A stretch of DNA of 64,000 bases from CATOSP01 sp965205385 (GTDB lineage: Bacteria; Chloroflexota; Dehalococcoidia; Lucifugimonadales; UBA3495). Of this stretch, positions 51,228 to 59,545 are shown piece after piece. The translations under genes and the position numbers were made by a program. Location: assembly GCA_965205385.1 (NCBI GenBank), contig CBDBGS010000006.1, positions 496,001 to 560,000 on the forward strand, read 5' to 3'. Within the stretch, counting starts at the first letter, position 1. The number at the start of each line of letters is the position of its first letter. The notes under the pieces are model-generated. The model was not told where the DNA came from, searched no databases, and was given only the letters and a program-made list of their open reading frames with translations.

Positions 51228-51713
51228 GTGGTAACCAAAGAAGATTTCCGGGCTGCAGTTGCCCACTTCGCCACCGGAGTAACCATCATCACCACCGTCG
51301 ACCACGAGGGTGAACCCCACGCGATGACCGCCAACTCCTTTACGTCGGTTTGCCTTGAGCCGCCGGTCGTCCTGGTGTGTGTTGCTCATGGGACCCATAC
51401 CTACGGGTACCTGGAACTCGCAGGCCGGTACGGAGTCAACATCTTGCGGCAAGACCAAGAGAACTTGGGCGCGTATTTCGCCAAACGCCCGGAGGACCGG
51501 ACGGGCGACGTCGAATACAGCTACAGCACGTCAGATGGGGGCATGCCCTCCCTGGACAATTCCATGGTGTTTCTGGACTGCAAAGTAATCGGTTCCCATG
51601 TATACGGGGACCATACGATTTACCTGGGAGAGGTGGAGGAGATACGCCAGAACGATCCCAGCGCACCTCTCATGTTCTACCGCAGCCGCTGGTACAATCC
51701 AGCCGCCGACTAG
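51228..51713 (+). CDS. flavin reductase family protein (HpaC-like)
   Basis: A 161-residue FMN/FAD-binding split-barrel domain. Motifs: HFATGVTIITTVDHEGEPHAMTANSFTSVCLEPPVVL and YGVNILRQDQ. Such proteins supply reduced flavin to two-component monooxygenases; three LLM enzymes are encoded in the same region. Start is GTG at 51228 with GGGAAGGG ahead. A TATAAT promoter lies directly upstream. The gene stands alone between a BtuF-like gene and a convergent hydrolase. Whether it partners the LLM proteins is inference. Confidence 0.88.
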   Translation: MVTKEDFRAAVAHFATGVTIITTVDHEGEPHAMTANSFTSVCLEPPVVLVCVAHGTHTYGYLELAGRYGVNILRQDQENLGAYFAKRPEDRTGDVEYSYSTSDGGMPSLDNSMVFLDCKVIGSHVYGDHTIYLGEVEEIRQNDPSAPLMFYRSRWYNPAAD

Positions 51714-51725
51714 GGCGCCTGGCCC

Positions 51726-52415
51726 CTACTTGAGAGTGGCCAGGAACCTCTCTATCTGCCCGTTTACCGCTTGGTACTTCTCTAACTGAACGTAATGGCT
51801 TCCGCCGCTAATCACTTCTTCCCGCGCTTCTTTGATGTTCTGCGCCAGGTAGTCCGAGTATTTCACCGGGGTCATGATATCCTCGCTGCCACAGATCACC
51901 TGGGTGGGCAGCGAAATATCCTTGACCTCGTCCATGATGTCAAACTGGTCACAGGCCCTTAGATCGTTAAGCTCTACCTGAGGCCCGACCTCAGAAGCCC
52001 GCCGGACCAGAACTTCGTAGATATCAGAGTCCACTTTCTTGAAGGTGTCTTTCTGGCCTTCGATCCAACTGGAATTATCTTCCCCTGGGCTCTCGCAGCG
52101 GTTTAGATAGTCCGGGTGCACCCGTAGCCTGGCCCCGGTGCCGATGAGGATGATCCCCCGCAATTCGTCGGGGTAGCGAAGCGCATAGAGCTGGGTGATT
52201 GCTCCGCCCATGGAATGTCCGCAAAGGACGACGTCTTTGTATCTGCGGGCGGTGTTGAAGCCGCGGACCCACTCGAGGTAACCCTCGATGGATGGGCAGG
52301 CCGTTCCTTGAGGATGACCGGGCAGGTCGATGGCTTTTGAATTACGAAAATGACGCATCTGGTAGTAGAAAGATAGACTCGATCCCCCAGCGCCATGCAG
52401 GAATACCAACTTCAT
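51726..52415 (-). CDS. alpha/beta hydrolase
   Basis: A 229-residue alpha/beta hydrolase. FLHGAGGSSLSF forms the oxyanion hole, GHSMGGAI the nucleophile elbow (Ser near 89), VICGSEDIMTP holds the acid, and ISGGSHYVQLEK the His. Cytosolic. Start ATG 52415 has AAAGGAG upstream. Substrate unknown. The gene ends 13 bp from the flavin reductase stop (convergent). Confidence 0.87.
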   Translation of the reverse strand: MKLVFLHGAGGSSLSFYYQMRHFRNSKAIDLPGHPQGTACPSIEGYLEWVRGFNTARRYKDVVLCGHSMGGAITQLYALRYPDELRGIILIGTGARLRVHPDYLNRCESPGEDNSSWIEGQKDTFKKVDSDIYEVLVRRASEVGPQVELNDLRACDQFDIMDEVKDISLPTQVICGSEDIMTPVKYSDYLAQNIKEAREEVISGGSHYVQLEKYQAVNGQIERFLATLK

Positions 52416-52517
52416 AAAGAGCTCCTTTAGTGCGATGTATCTCCGTACTTACGTGACCTAAATTAACCTCGTAATACCTCCCTTCCTCCTCATGGCGAGA
52501 AAAGGCGGTTGCAAACC

Positions 52518-52543
52518 AAGGGGATGCAATCAAGCACCCCCTT
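52518..52543 (-). terminator. hairpin downstream of gyrA
   Basis: AAGGGGATGC (52518-52527) with GCACCCCCTT (52534-52543), one mismatch, 6-base loop, about 100 bp after the gyrA stop. On the minus strand a TTGGTTTGC run follows, then CCTTTTCT. Plausible gyrA terminator. Confidence 0.4.
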
Positions 52544-52640
52544 TCGCGATTGTTCTCCTGGTGAGTCCGGCCTCGGTAAGGGCTCGTTACTGTTCGTCGG
52601 CTAACTTCCTCCGGTCTGGCTGTAGGTCGTCTGGCCGGGC

Positions 52641-55208
52641 CTACTCTGGGGCCGAGGCGCCGTTGGTCCCATTTGTGCCGTTGGTCCCGTTCGCGCTATT
52701 TGTGCCACGTCCGCCGTCGACTGACTCGTCGCCCGAAGATTCGGCGCGGTTTTGGAGAGTTTCCTGGAAGCAGGCAATGGATACCACGTAGTCGTCGGGC
52801 TCGCGGTCACGCCACACGATCACGCCCTGGGCGTCCCGTCCGGTCACCCGTACATCGTCTAGTGTGATTCGGACCACCTGCGCCTTGGCTGAAATAATGA
52901 ACATATCTTGGCCGGGGCCGTCCTGGACCACCCTGGCCGCGGCGACTGGGCCGTTCTTGTCCGTGACTCGGAAGGTACGGACTCCCTGTCCATTTCGCTT
53001 GTGCCTCGGGTATCTGGATATCGGCGTAGACTTACCGTAGCCGCCCTGGCTCACAATCAGCAAGTGGTCGCTGGGCAGGGCGGTGCCCATAGCCACGATC
53101 TGATCGGCGCCCGTCAGCTTCATACCCCGGACTCCTCCCGCGCTGCGGGAACGCGGGGTCAGCTCATCGACGCTGAACCGGATGGCCTGCCCGCGTTCCG
53201 ACACCATTACAACGTCTTTGGCCTCCCCGACCTGGGACACACTGACCAGTTCGTCGTCCTTCTCCAGGTCCATCACGATAAGTCCTGACGGACGGATGTT
53301 GGCCAATTCGCCCGTCTTGAGGGCCTTGACTTCCCCAAGCTTGGTGGCCAGGACCAGCAGATAGTCCGCCTTAGGGTCGCTGATCGACAGCATTGCCTGG
53401 ACTACTTCGCCCCGGGCCAAGTTCAGCAGGTTGACCAACGCGGTCCCCCGGGTGGTGCGCGATGTATCCCCAGGAATTCGGAATACCCTCAGGGGGTATA
53501 CCCTCCCCCGGTTGGTGAAGAAGAACAGGGTGTTGTGGGTGTCCACTACTTGCAGGTCCAACAGCGCGTCATCTCCCCTGGTGGACATGGCCCGGACTCC
53601 CTTGCCGCCCCGGTGTTGGGTACGGTAGGTCTGGCAGGGCACCCGCTTGATGTAACCGCGCTGGCTGAGGGTGACCACCATATCCTGGTGGGCTATGAAG
53701 TCCTCGGCGTTCTGGTCCTCGACCTCTTGCTCGTAGATAACCGTTCGACGCGCGTTGCCGAAGTCCTTTTTTAGCGTACGGGTCTCCTTCTTGATTTCGG
53801 AGAGGATCTTCTCCGGGCTGGCAAGCAGCGCTTCCAATTCCGCGATGGTCTCGAGCAGGTCTTCGTGCTCCTTCTCCAGCCTCTCGCGCTCCAGAGCGGC
53901 CAACCGGCGGAGCTGCATGTCGAGGATCGCCTGGGCCTGGATTTGGGTCAGGTCCAGTTGCTCCATCAGGTTGTTGCGCGCCGTCTCCACGTCGGCGGAA
54001 CCACGGATAATGGCTACAACCTCATCCATGCGGTCCAGCGCCAGAAGCAGTCCTTGCACCACATGGTCCCGGTCTTGGGCCCGTTTCAACAGGAACTCGG
54101 ACCTGCGCCGGATCACTTCTTCGCGGTGTTGGACGAATAGTTCCAGGCAGCGTTTCAGCCCGAGCACCTGGGGTTGTCCGTCGACCAAGGCCAACATGAT
54201 GGCGTTGAAGGAAGAGCGAAGGGCGGTGTGCCGGAACAGGTTGTTCAGGACGATCTCCGCGTGGGCGTCCCGGCGCAACTCGATCACGATGCGCATCCCG
54301 TGGCGGTCCGATTCGTCCCTGATATCTGAGATGCCCTCCACCCGTTTGTCCCTCGTGAGCTGGGCGATCTTCTCAACGAGGGTGGCTTTATTAACCTGGT
54401 AGGGCAGTTCGGTTACTATGATCTGTTCCCGGCCTCCCCTGACCTCTTCGATGTCGGTCGCCGCCTCCATCATCATTCGGCCGCGCCCGGTGGTGTACAT
54501 GTCCACGATTCCCGACCTGCCGCGGAGTATGCCGGCGGTGGGAAAGTCCGGGCCTTGCACGTGGCGCATCAGGCGCTCCGTCGTGCAGTCCGGGTGATCG
54601 ATCAAGTAGCAAATCGCGTCGGATACTTCGCTCAGGTTATGGGGAGGAATGTTCGTGGCCATCCCCACGGCGATGCCTGACGCTCCGTTGACCAGCATGT
54701 TGGGAATGCGGGCGGGGAGAACTCTGGGCTCTTGCAGCGAGTCATCGAAGTTGAGACTGAAGTCGACGGTGTTGTAGTCGATGTCGGCCAGCAATTCTTC
54801 GGAAATTGGCGCCAGCCGGGCTTCGGTGTAGCGCATGGCCGCGGGTGGGTCGCCGTCTACGCTGCCGAAATTGCCCTGACCGGTAATCAGGGGGTAACGC
54901 ATCGAGAACTGCTGGGCCAAACGGACCAGGGAGTCGTAGACCGAAGTCTCGCCGTGAGGGTGGAACTTTCCAAGGACCTCACCGGCGATACGGGCGCATT
55001 TCCTGTAGGCCGAGTTGGGACGTATCCCCATGTCGTGCATCGCATATAGAATGCGCCGTTGCACGGGTTTTAACCCATCGCGCACATCTGGCAGGGCGCG
55101 GGCTACGATGACGCTCATCGCGTAGTTGAGATAGGAGGTGCGCATCTCGTCTTCGATGTGCACTGGGCGTATGTGTTCCGTTGGAGGCGTTGGGGCGCTA
55201 GTTACCAT
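52641..55208 (-). CDS. gyrA: DNA gyrase subunit A
   Basis: Breakage-reunion subunit of gyrase (type II topoisomerase, negative supercoiling). 855 residues: winged-helix/tower domains with active-site Tyr in AMRYTEARL (near residue 128), and C-terminal beta-pinwheel with six blades. The GyrA box appears as QHRGGKG (near residue 560), supporting GyrA not ParC. The quinolone region reads HPHGETSVYDS: the position equal to E. coli Ser83 is Thr, and Asp87 is kept. The C-terminus ends in a Gly-Thr-Asn-Asn-type low-complexity tail. gyrB is not adjacent. Start 55208; the upstream 130 bp hold a triplicate repeat. Confidence 0.97.
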   Translation of the reverse strand: MVTSAPTPPTEHIRPVHIEDEMRTSYLNYAMSVIVARALPDVRDGLKPVQRRILYAMHDMGIRPNSAYRKCARIAGEVLGKFHPHGETSVYDSLVRLAQQFSMRYPLITGQGNFGSVDGDPPAAMRYTEARLAPISEELLADIDYNTVDFSLNFDDSLQEPRVLPARIPNMLVNGASGIAVGMATNIPPHNLSEVSDAICYLIDHPDCTTERLMRHVQGPDFPTAGILRGRSGIVDMYTTGRGRMMMEAATDIEEVRGGREQIIVTELPYQVNKATLVEKIAQLTRDKRVEGISDIRDESDRHGMRIVIELRRDAHAEIVLNNLFRHTALRSSFNAIMLALVDGQPQVLGLKRCLELFVQHREEVIRRRSEFLLKRAQDRDHVVQGLLLALDRMDEVVAIIRGSADVETARNNLMEQLDLTQIQAQAILDMQLRRLAALERERLEKEHEDLLETIAELEALLASPEKILSEIKKETRTLKKDFGNARRTVIYEQEVEDQNAEDFIAHQDMVVTLSQRGYIKRVPCQTYRTQHRGGKGVRAMSTRGDDALLDLQVVDTHNTLFFFTNRGRVYPLRVFRIPGDTSRTTRGTALVNLLNLARGEVVQAMLSISDPKADYLLVLATKLGEVKALKTGELANIRPSGLIVMDLEKDDELVSVSQVGEAKDVVMVSERGQAIRFSVDELTPRSRSAGGVRGMKLTGADQIVAMGTALPSDHLLIVSQGGYGKSTPISRYPRHKRNGQGVRTFRVTDKNGPVAAARVVQDGPGQDMFIISAKAQVVRITLDDVRVTGRDAQGVIVWRDREPDDYVVSIACFQETLQNRAESSGDESVDGGRGTNSANGTNGTNGTNGASAPE

Positions 55209-55270
55209 AACTCATTCCTCCTCTACCCCTCGTTCACTTCCCCGATTGCCCTTGTGAGGGCGGAGCTGTC

Positions 55271-55306
55271 GCGGTACTTACAGCGGTACTTGCAGCCGTA
55301 CTTACA
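55271..55306. repeat. 12-bp triplicate repeat upstream of gyrA
   Basis: Three tandem copies, GCGGTACTTACA (55271-55282), GCGGTACTTGCA (55283-55294) and GCCGTACTTACA (55295-55306), 63 bp upstream of the gyrA start. A related CCGTACTTAC occurs once at 52443-52452, just upstream of the hydrolase gene at 51726-52415. Could be a regulator-binding array; the reverse complement unit is TGTAAGTACCGC. Confidence 0.75.
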
Positions 55307-55338
55307 ATAGACTCCCGCGGACCAGTCCCAGGAGACCG

Positions 55339-56061
55339 TTACACGCGAGACAGTTCTGCGTGGCTCTCTGCGCGGTCTTTGAAGGCCTTGAACAGATTGG
55401 CGAAGGAGGCAGGTACCTCGTCTTGTCGCTCAGGGTGGCACTGAAGACCGATCACCCAACGGTGTTCCGGGCTCTCCAGTCCTTCGATGTAACCGTCTTC
55501 CACCGAATATGCGGTTGCCATGAGCCGCGGAGACTTCTGGGGTTCGCGCACTCCTTGATGGTGCCGGCTGTTCACCCGGAAAAACCCCGCCGAGCCGATG
55601 ATGGGCGCGGCCTTGGCGCCGGGGGCCAGGTATATTTGATGTGATTCGGAGACCCAGCGGTCGCCCTCTCTGACCGCGCGGTGGCCTGGAAGGTCCTGGA
55701 TTAGCTGCCCGCCGAAGGCCACGTTCAACACTTGCATCCCTCGGCAGATGGCCAGCACGGGCATATCTCTTTGCAGCGCATGCTCCAACAGCCGAAATTC
55801 CAGGTCGTCCAAAGGCTTGCTGATGTAGAGTCCGGCGTTCGCATCGGGAGTGGCCCCGTAGAATTCAGGGTCCACATCCGGGCCGCCGCTGAGCAACAGT
55901 CCGCCCACACCCTCCATGAGCGTCTCCGTGGGCACGGAGCCGGAGTCCTCGGGCATCAGCAAGCGGACATCCAAGCCGAGAGGTTCCGTAGCCTGCAGGT
56001 AGGGGAGGGCGTTCCGAAGGTCGACGGAAGTGAGGGCTATGACTGCCATACAGGTATGCAT
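55339..56061 (-). CDS. gamma-glutamyl-gamma-aminobutyrate hydrolase family protein (class I glutamine amidotransferase-like)
   Basis: A 240-residue Peptidase_C26 protein (PuuD-like). The catalytic Cys is in LAICRGMQVLNVAFGG and the His-Glu in LQCHPERQ. GGPDVDPEFYGA precedes the nucleophile. PuuD hydrolyses gamma-glutamyl-GABA in putrescine breakdown; other members are folate hydrolases or unknown. No other putrescine gene is near. Start codon: the first or the second Met (residue 5) are both possible. Confidence 0.88.
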   Translation of the reverse strand: MHTCMAVIALTSVDLRNALPYLQATEPLGLDVRLLMPEDSGSVPTETLMEGVGGLLLSGGPDVDPEFYGATPDANAGLYISKPLDDLEFRLLEHALQRDMPVLAICRGMQVLNVAFGGQLIQDLPGHRAVREGDRWVSESHQIYLAPGAKAAPIIGSAGFFRVNSRHHQGVREPQKSPRLMATAYSVEDGYIEGLESPEHRWVIGLQCHPERQDEVPASFANLFKAFKDRAESHAELSRV

Positions 56062-56179
56062 TTTACCCGATTTAGGTTCCCAACGGTAGTGCTAAGCACG
56101 CGCTTGATGGGGGATTTCGAGCTCCTTCCACCGGCATCGAGGAGCGTTCGCCGCAGCCAATAATCAGATTGTGCGGCGT

Positions 56180-56211
56180 TTGGGACTTTACGCTCTCCGC
56201 ACGGTTATAAT
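56180..56211 (+). promoter_or_regulatory. putative promoter of xdhC
   Basis: A perfect TATAAT at 56206-56211, with a weak -35-like TTGGGA at 56180-56185 (20-bp spacer). It argues against the earlier start codon at 56211 and for the ATG at 56274. Confidence 0.4.
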
Positions 56212-56273
56212 TGCCTGTGATCGGGTATTTTGATAAGCTTAATTTGAAACTCATCCCCGCAGGTGAGGAAGGC

Positions 56274-57401
56274 ATGAAAGAAGTCATTCAGGAAGCGGTA
56301 AAGCTCCTGGAAAGCGGTCAACCGGGCGTGTTGGCCACGGTGGTCCGCACCAAAGGCTCCACTCCCCAGAAAGCCGGGGCGATGCTGCTTGTCCGGCAGG
56401 ACGGCAGCGGAGTGGGCACGCTGGGCGGCGGGTGCGTCGAGGGAGACATCTGGTTCGCCGCTAAAGAGATTCTGCGGCGCCGCGGTGGACCGGAGTTCAA
56501 AGACTATTTCCTCAACGAAGACGTGGCTGCCCGCGACGGCCTGGTCTGCGGCGGCACCATGTATTTCTTCCTGGAACCGCTGTGGAGTCCGGATGACTAC
56601 GTGGAGATCGGGGAGCAGTTGATCGAGGCCTACGAAGGCGGCGACGCCGTGAGCCTGGCCACCGTGGTCAATGTGGCGGATGGAGGCAAGAACCTGGGGG
56701 CGAAATTGCTCCTGCGTCTCGATGGCTCCACCGTCGGCACGCTGGGCGATACGGAGTTGGACTTCCGCGCCACCGAGGTCGCACAGCGTGTGGCCGACGT
56801 GGGAAGCATCGAGTCCTTTTCCACGGACGACGGCACGGAAGTATTCGTCGAGGGCTTCACCACGCCACCCACCCTGGTTATGGTGGGCGGCGGGCATGTT
56901 GGTAAGGCCACGGCGGACCTGGCCCACAACCTGGGCTACCGGGTATTCGTCGTCGATGACCGCGAGGAGTTCTCGAACAAGGCGCGGTTCCCATACGCGG
57001 AACAGGTGGTAGTCGCGCCTTACGACCAATGGTCCCAGCACCTGGACGTGAACGTCAACAGCTTCATCGTAGCCGCGACACGAGGACACCGGTTCGACGA
57101 TATGGCCTTGGAGTCCGCCCTGACCACCCGGGCCAGATACGTTGGCCTTCTGGGCAGCCGGCGCAAGAACCTGATGATCTATCAGCGTCTCTCCATGGAG
57201 GGCGTTCCATTGGAGCGTCTGAAGGAGATTCACGCGCCTGTCGGCCTGGATATCGGCGCATTGACGCCCGAGGAACTGGCGGTCAGCATCATGTCAGAGA
57301 TAATCATGGTGCGCCGGGGCGGCAAGGGTGGGCCGCTGCAGATGGACGAGTGGTACGTGGAACGCGCGGCCAGCATCGCCCAGCGCAAAGTGGGAGTCTA
57401 A
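56274..57401 (+). CDS. XdhC family Mo-cofactor maturation protein
   Basis: A 375-residue protein needed to insert the sulfurated molybdenum cofactor in xanthine dehydrogenase-type enzymes. N-terminal XdhC_CoxI domain (GVLATVVRTKGSTPQKAGA, GTLGGGCVEGDIW). C-terminal Rossmann domain (LVMVGGGHVGKATADLAHNL, GxGxxG). I choose ATG 56274 because GAGGAAGG lies just upstream and the TATAAT promoter at 56206-56211 overlaps the earlier in-frame start at 56211. It ends 28 bp before mocA. The likely client is the Mo-hydroxylase at 33162-35411. Confidence 0.9.
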   Translation: MKEVIQEAVKLLESGQPGVLATVVRTKGSTPQKAGAMLLVRQDGSGVGTLGGGCVEGDIWFAAKEILRRRGGPEFKDYFLNEDVAARDGLVCGGTMYFFLEPLWSPDDYVEIGEQLIEAYEGGDAVSLATVVNVADGGKNLGAKLLLRLDGSTVGTLGDTELDFRATEVAQRVADVGSIESFSTDDGTEVFVEGFTTPPTLVMVGGGHVGKATADLAHNLGYRVFVVDDREEFSNKARFPYAEQVVVAPYDQWSQHLDVNVNSFIVAATRGHRFDDMALESALTTRARYVGLLGSRRKNLMIYQRLSMEGVPLERLKEIHAPVGLDIGALTPEELAVSIMSEIIMVRRGGKGGPLQMDEWYVERAASIAQRKVGV

Positions 57402-57429
57402 GTCCGTAAACCTGGGAGGACGCCCCGTT

Positions 57430-58032
57430 ATGGCGGCTACTACCGCAATACTGCTGGCGGCCGGGGAATCCCGCCGCATGGGACAACTGAAGGCCCTGCT
57501 GCAATGGCAGGGCGCTTCTTTGCTCCAACACCAGGTTAAAACGTTGCTGTCCGCGGGCGTGGACCGTGTGGTCGTGGTGGTGGGTCACCGGGCCGGTGAG
57601 CTTACCGCGCTGCTGGAGGGCATGGACGGGGCCACCTGGCGCCTCAATCCCGACTACCTTCAGGGCAAGACCACATCCATTAAGGCCGGACTCGGCGCGC
57701 TGGATGCTGAAGATACCGGGACTGTCCTAGTATTGAACGTGGACCAGCCCCGCAGCGCCGAGACGGTGAGTTTCCTGCTGGAGCGGCACCAGCGGTCAGG
57801 GTCCCTTATCACGATCCCGGAATACGAAGGGAAGGGCGGGCATCCTATCCTGGTGGACGCTTCACTACTGGGCGAGCTGCTGCGGATAGACGAAGAGACT
57901 TTGGGAGTGAAAGCTGTCGTGAGGCGGCACCAGTCCTCGACCAGCCGGGTCCCAATGGACGGGCCTGAAGTGCTGTGGGACCTGAACACCCCGGAGCAGT
58001 ACGAAGAAGCTCTACGGGCCCAGATAAAATAA
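57430..58032 (+). CDS. molybdenum cofactor cytidylyltransferase-like NTP transferase (MocA/MobA family)
   Basis: A 200-residue nucleotidyltransferase with the N-terminal AILLAAGESRRMGQLKAL signature (AAGxSxRMG). It joins CMP to molybdopterin to give MCD in MocA; GMP addition (MobA) would make MGD, and the CDP/GTP choice is not visible. The start ATG 57430 has a GGAGGA site nine bases upstream; the longer frame from 57328 would overlap xdhC. Its stop lies at the left edge of a terminator shared with the convergent MFS gene. Pairing with xdhC and an aldehyde-oxidase-type enzyme favours MocA. Confidence 0.87.
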   Translation: MAATTAILLAAGESRRMGQLKALLQWQGASLLQHQVKTLLSAGVDRVVVVVGHRAGELTALLEGMDGATWRLNPDYLQGKTTSIKAGLGALDAEDTGTVLVLNVDQPRSAETVSFLLERHQRSGSLITIPEYEGKGGHPILVDASLLGELLRIDEETLGVKAVVRRHQSSTSRVPMDGPEVLWDLNTPEQYEEALRAQIK

Positions 58033-58065
58033 AAGACCGGGAGGGAATTTCCCCGCCCGGTCTTT
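58032..58065. terminator. bidirectional terminator between mocA and an MFS gene
   Basis: AAAGACCGGG (58032-58041) with CCCGGTCTTT (58056-58065), a perfect 10-bp stem with flanking A and T runs on both sides. Serves both convergent genes; it overlaps the mocA stop codon by one base. Confidence 0.85.
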
Positions 58066-58084
58066 GACTCCATGGGAAACGGAG

Positions 58085-59290
58085 TTAGTGGGCTGGCTCC
58101 GCAAGGTGGGAACCACCTCTGGGCATTATCAGCGTCACCAGGAACCCAAGGAAGAACATCACCGCCGCCGCGTAGAAGGCCATCGACCAGGATGTAAACG
58201 CGACCAAAGCTCCCACCCCCACTCCCGCTATTGCCCCAAAAGCCGCATTGCTGCCCCACATTAGCCCCATGAACGTGGCGTCCAAGCCCTTTCCTTCCAC
58301 TTCGTCGATGGCCGCAGCCTGGGTCAAGGAATTCACGGAGGAGTGGAAGAGTCCGAAGAGAGTGATCGAAGTCCACATCCAGAACCCTCCGTCTCCAAGA
58401 ACTGTCGTGACTGAGAGCACTACCGCTACAAGCATAAGGAAGGCGATTACCGACCGCCGGCCGACACGGTCAGACAACCACCCGAATATTGGGCCGGATA
58501 TAACTCCGGGAGCCGCGACCAGCGCCACCGCAACTCCAATTAAGAACGCACCTTCCTGCGTAAACGGGTCCATCCCTAGCTCCTGGCTAAGGTACAGCGG
58601 GAGGAAGAAGACATAGGCCCGGTCCCCCATGCCACGCACTGCGGATACGGTGAATATTGACCACATTCCGGTGCCTTGGAACGCTTGTGACATCAAGCCT
58701 ATTTGAGCCTTCAGGTTCCGGCCCAGGTCCACCGGTCCGGGTTTGGGCCCCCCGACGTTCCAGAGCAATATGAGCACCGCTCCAGAAAGAACGAATAGCA
58801 GGGGCGTGCCTCCACCCATAATCCATCGCCAACCCAACACGGACAGAAGCGAACCGGCCACAAGGGGACCGGCCAGGTCTCCCGCGTTCCCGGTGGCGCG
58901 GTGTAGCGAAATGAATAGTCCTCGCTGTTGCGGGAACCGGCGGGCCAGAAGCCCCAGGGCCGGGGGATGCCACAGAGCGCTGCCAGCCGAGGCAACGATC
59001 AGCGCGCCGAGGATTGCTATGTAGTTGGGAGATATGGAGACCAAGAGGTAACCGATTCCGATCAAGGCCATGCTTACTGCTAGCACTTGACCGCTACGGT
59101 ACCTAAAGATGTCGACGAAGAATCCGCTGCCGACGCTGGTAAGTCCACCCGCAATTTGCCTTACTGTGGAAAGGATTCCCGCCTGGAGCGGGTCCATCGC
59201 CAACGAGGCGTACATCGCCGTGACGAGAACCGGAAAGCTATGGCCGTAAAAATGTTCAAGACCATGGGCGCCGATGAGGGTCGTCGCCAT
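58085..59290 (-). CDS. MFS transporter
   Basis: A 401-residue, 12-helix MFS protein if started at ATG 59290 (product begins ATTLIGAHGLEHFYGHSF). The pattern resembles the FsrR/fosmidomycin-resistance branch of drug or sugar exporters; no substrate assigned. The longer frame to 59899 runs antisense to the metallophosphoesterase gene and is rejected. No clear ribosome site lies ahead of 59290, and a slightly longer N-terminus is possible. Confidence 0.8.
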   Translation of the reverse strand: MATTLIGAHGLEHFYGHSFPVLVTAMYASLAMDPLQAGILSTVRQIAGGLTSVGSGFFVDIFRYRSGQVLAVSMALIGIGYLLVSISPNYIAILGALIVASAGSALWHPPALGLLARRFPQQRGLFISLHRATGNAGDLAGPLVAGSLLSVLGWRWIMGGGTPLLFVLSGAVLILLWNVGGPKPGPVDLGRNLKAQIGLMSQAFQGTGMWSIFTVSAVRGMGDRAYVFFLPLYLSQELGMDPFTQEGAFLIGVAVALVAAPGVISGPIFGWLSDRVGRRSVIAFLMLVAVVLSVTTVLGDGGFWMWTSITLFGLFHSSVNSLTQAAAIDEVEGKGLDATFMGLMWGSNAAFGAIAGVGVGALVAFTSWSMAFYAAAVMFFLGFLVTLIMPRGGSHLAEPAH

Positions 59291-59512
59291 GGTCTTGTCT
59301 TTGATGTGGGCTTGTTCTTCGGGGGCGCCCGGTTGTGCTGCTTCGACGGCTTGAACCACGCCTTGGACCTGCTTTCTTGCCAATTGTGAGACGGCGCCGG
59401 GTCGGCGTTGACCCACAATCGCCTCGCGGATGGGAGTATACTCCCGGCATTCGTAAGCGGCAAGTCGCTCAATCTTGGTAACCAGGCCCGTACACTCCCG
59501 TGACCCGGACAG

Positions 59513-59518
59513 TATAAT
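59513..59518 (+). promoter_or_regulatory. TATAAT -10 element before the metallophosphoesterase gene
   Basis: A perfect TATAAT lies 27 bp before the GTG start. No good -35 is present at the right distance. Motif-only. Confidence 0.4.
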
Positions 59519-59545
59519 TCGGTTTAATCGGCCAACGGAGATGAA

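Noticed and set aside
56205..57233. A 342-residue minus-strand frame opposite xdhC.
   Set aside because: Shadow frame; the plus strand encodes both XdhC domains with conserved motifs.
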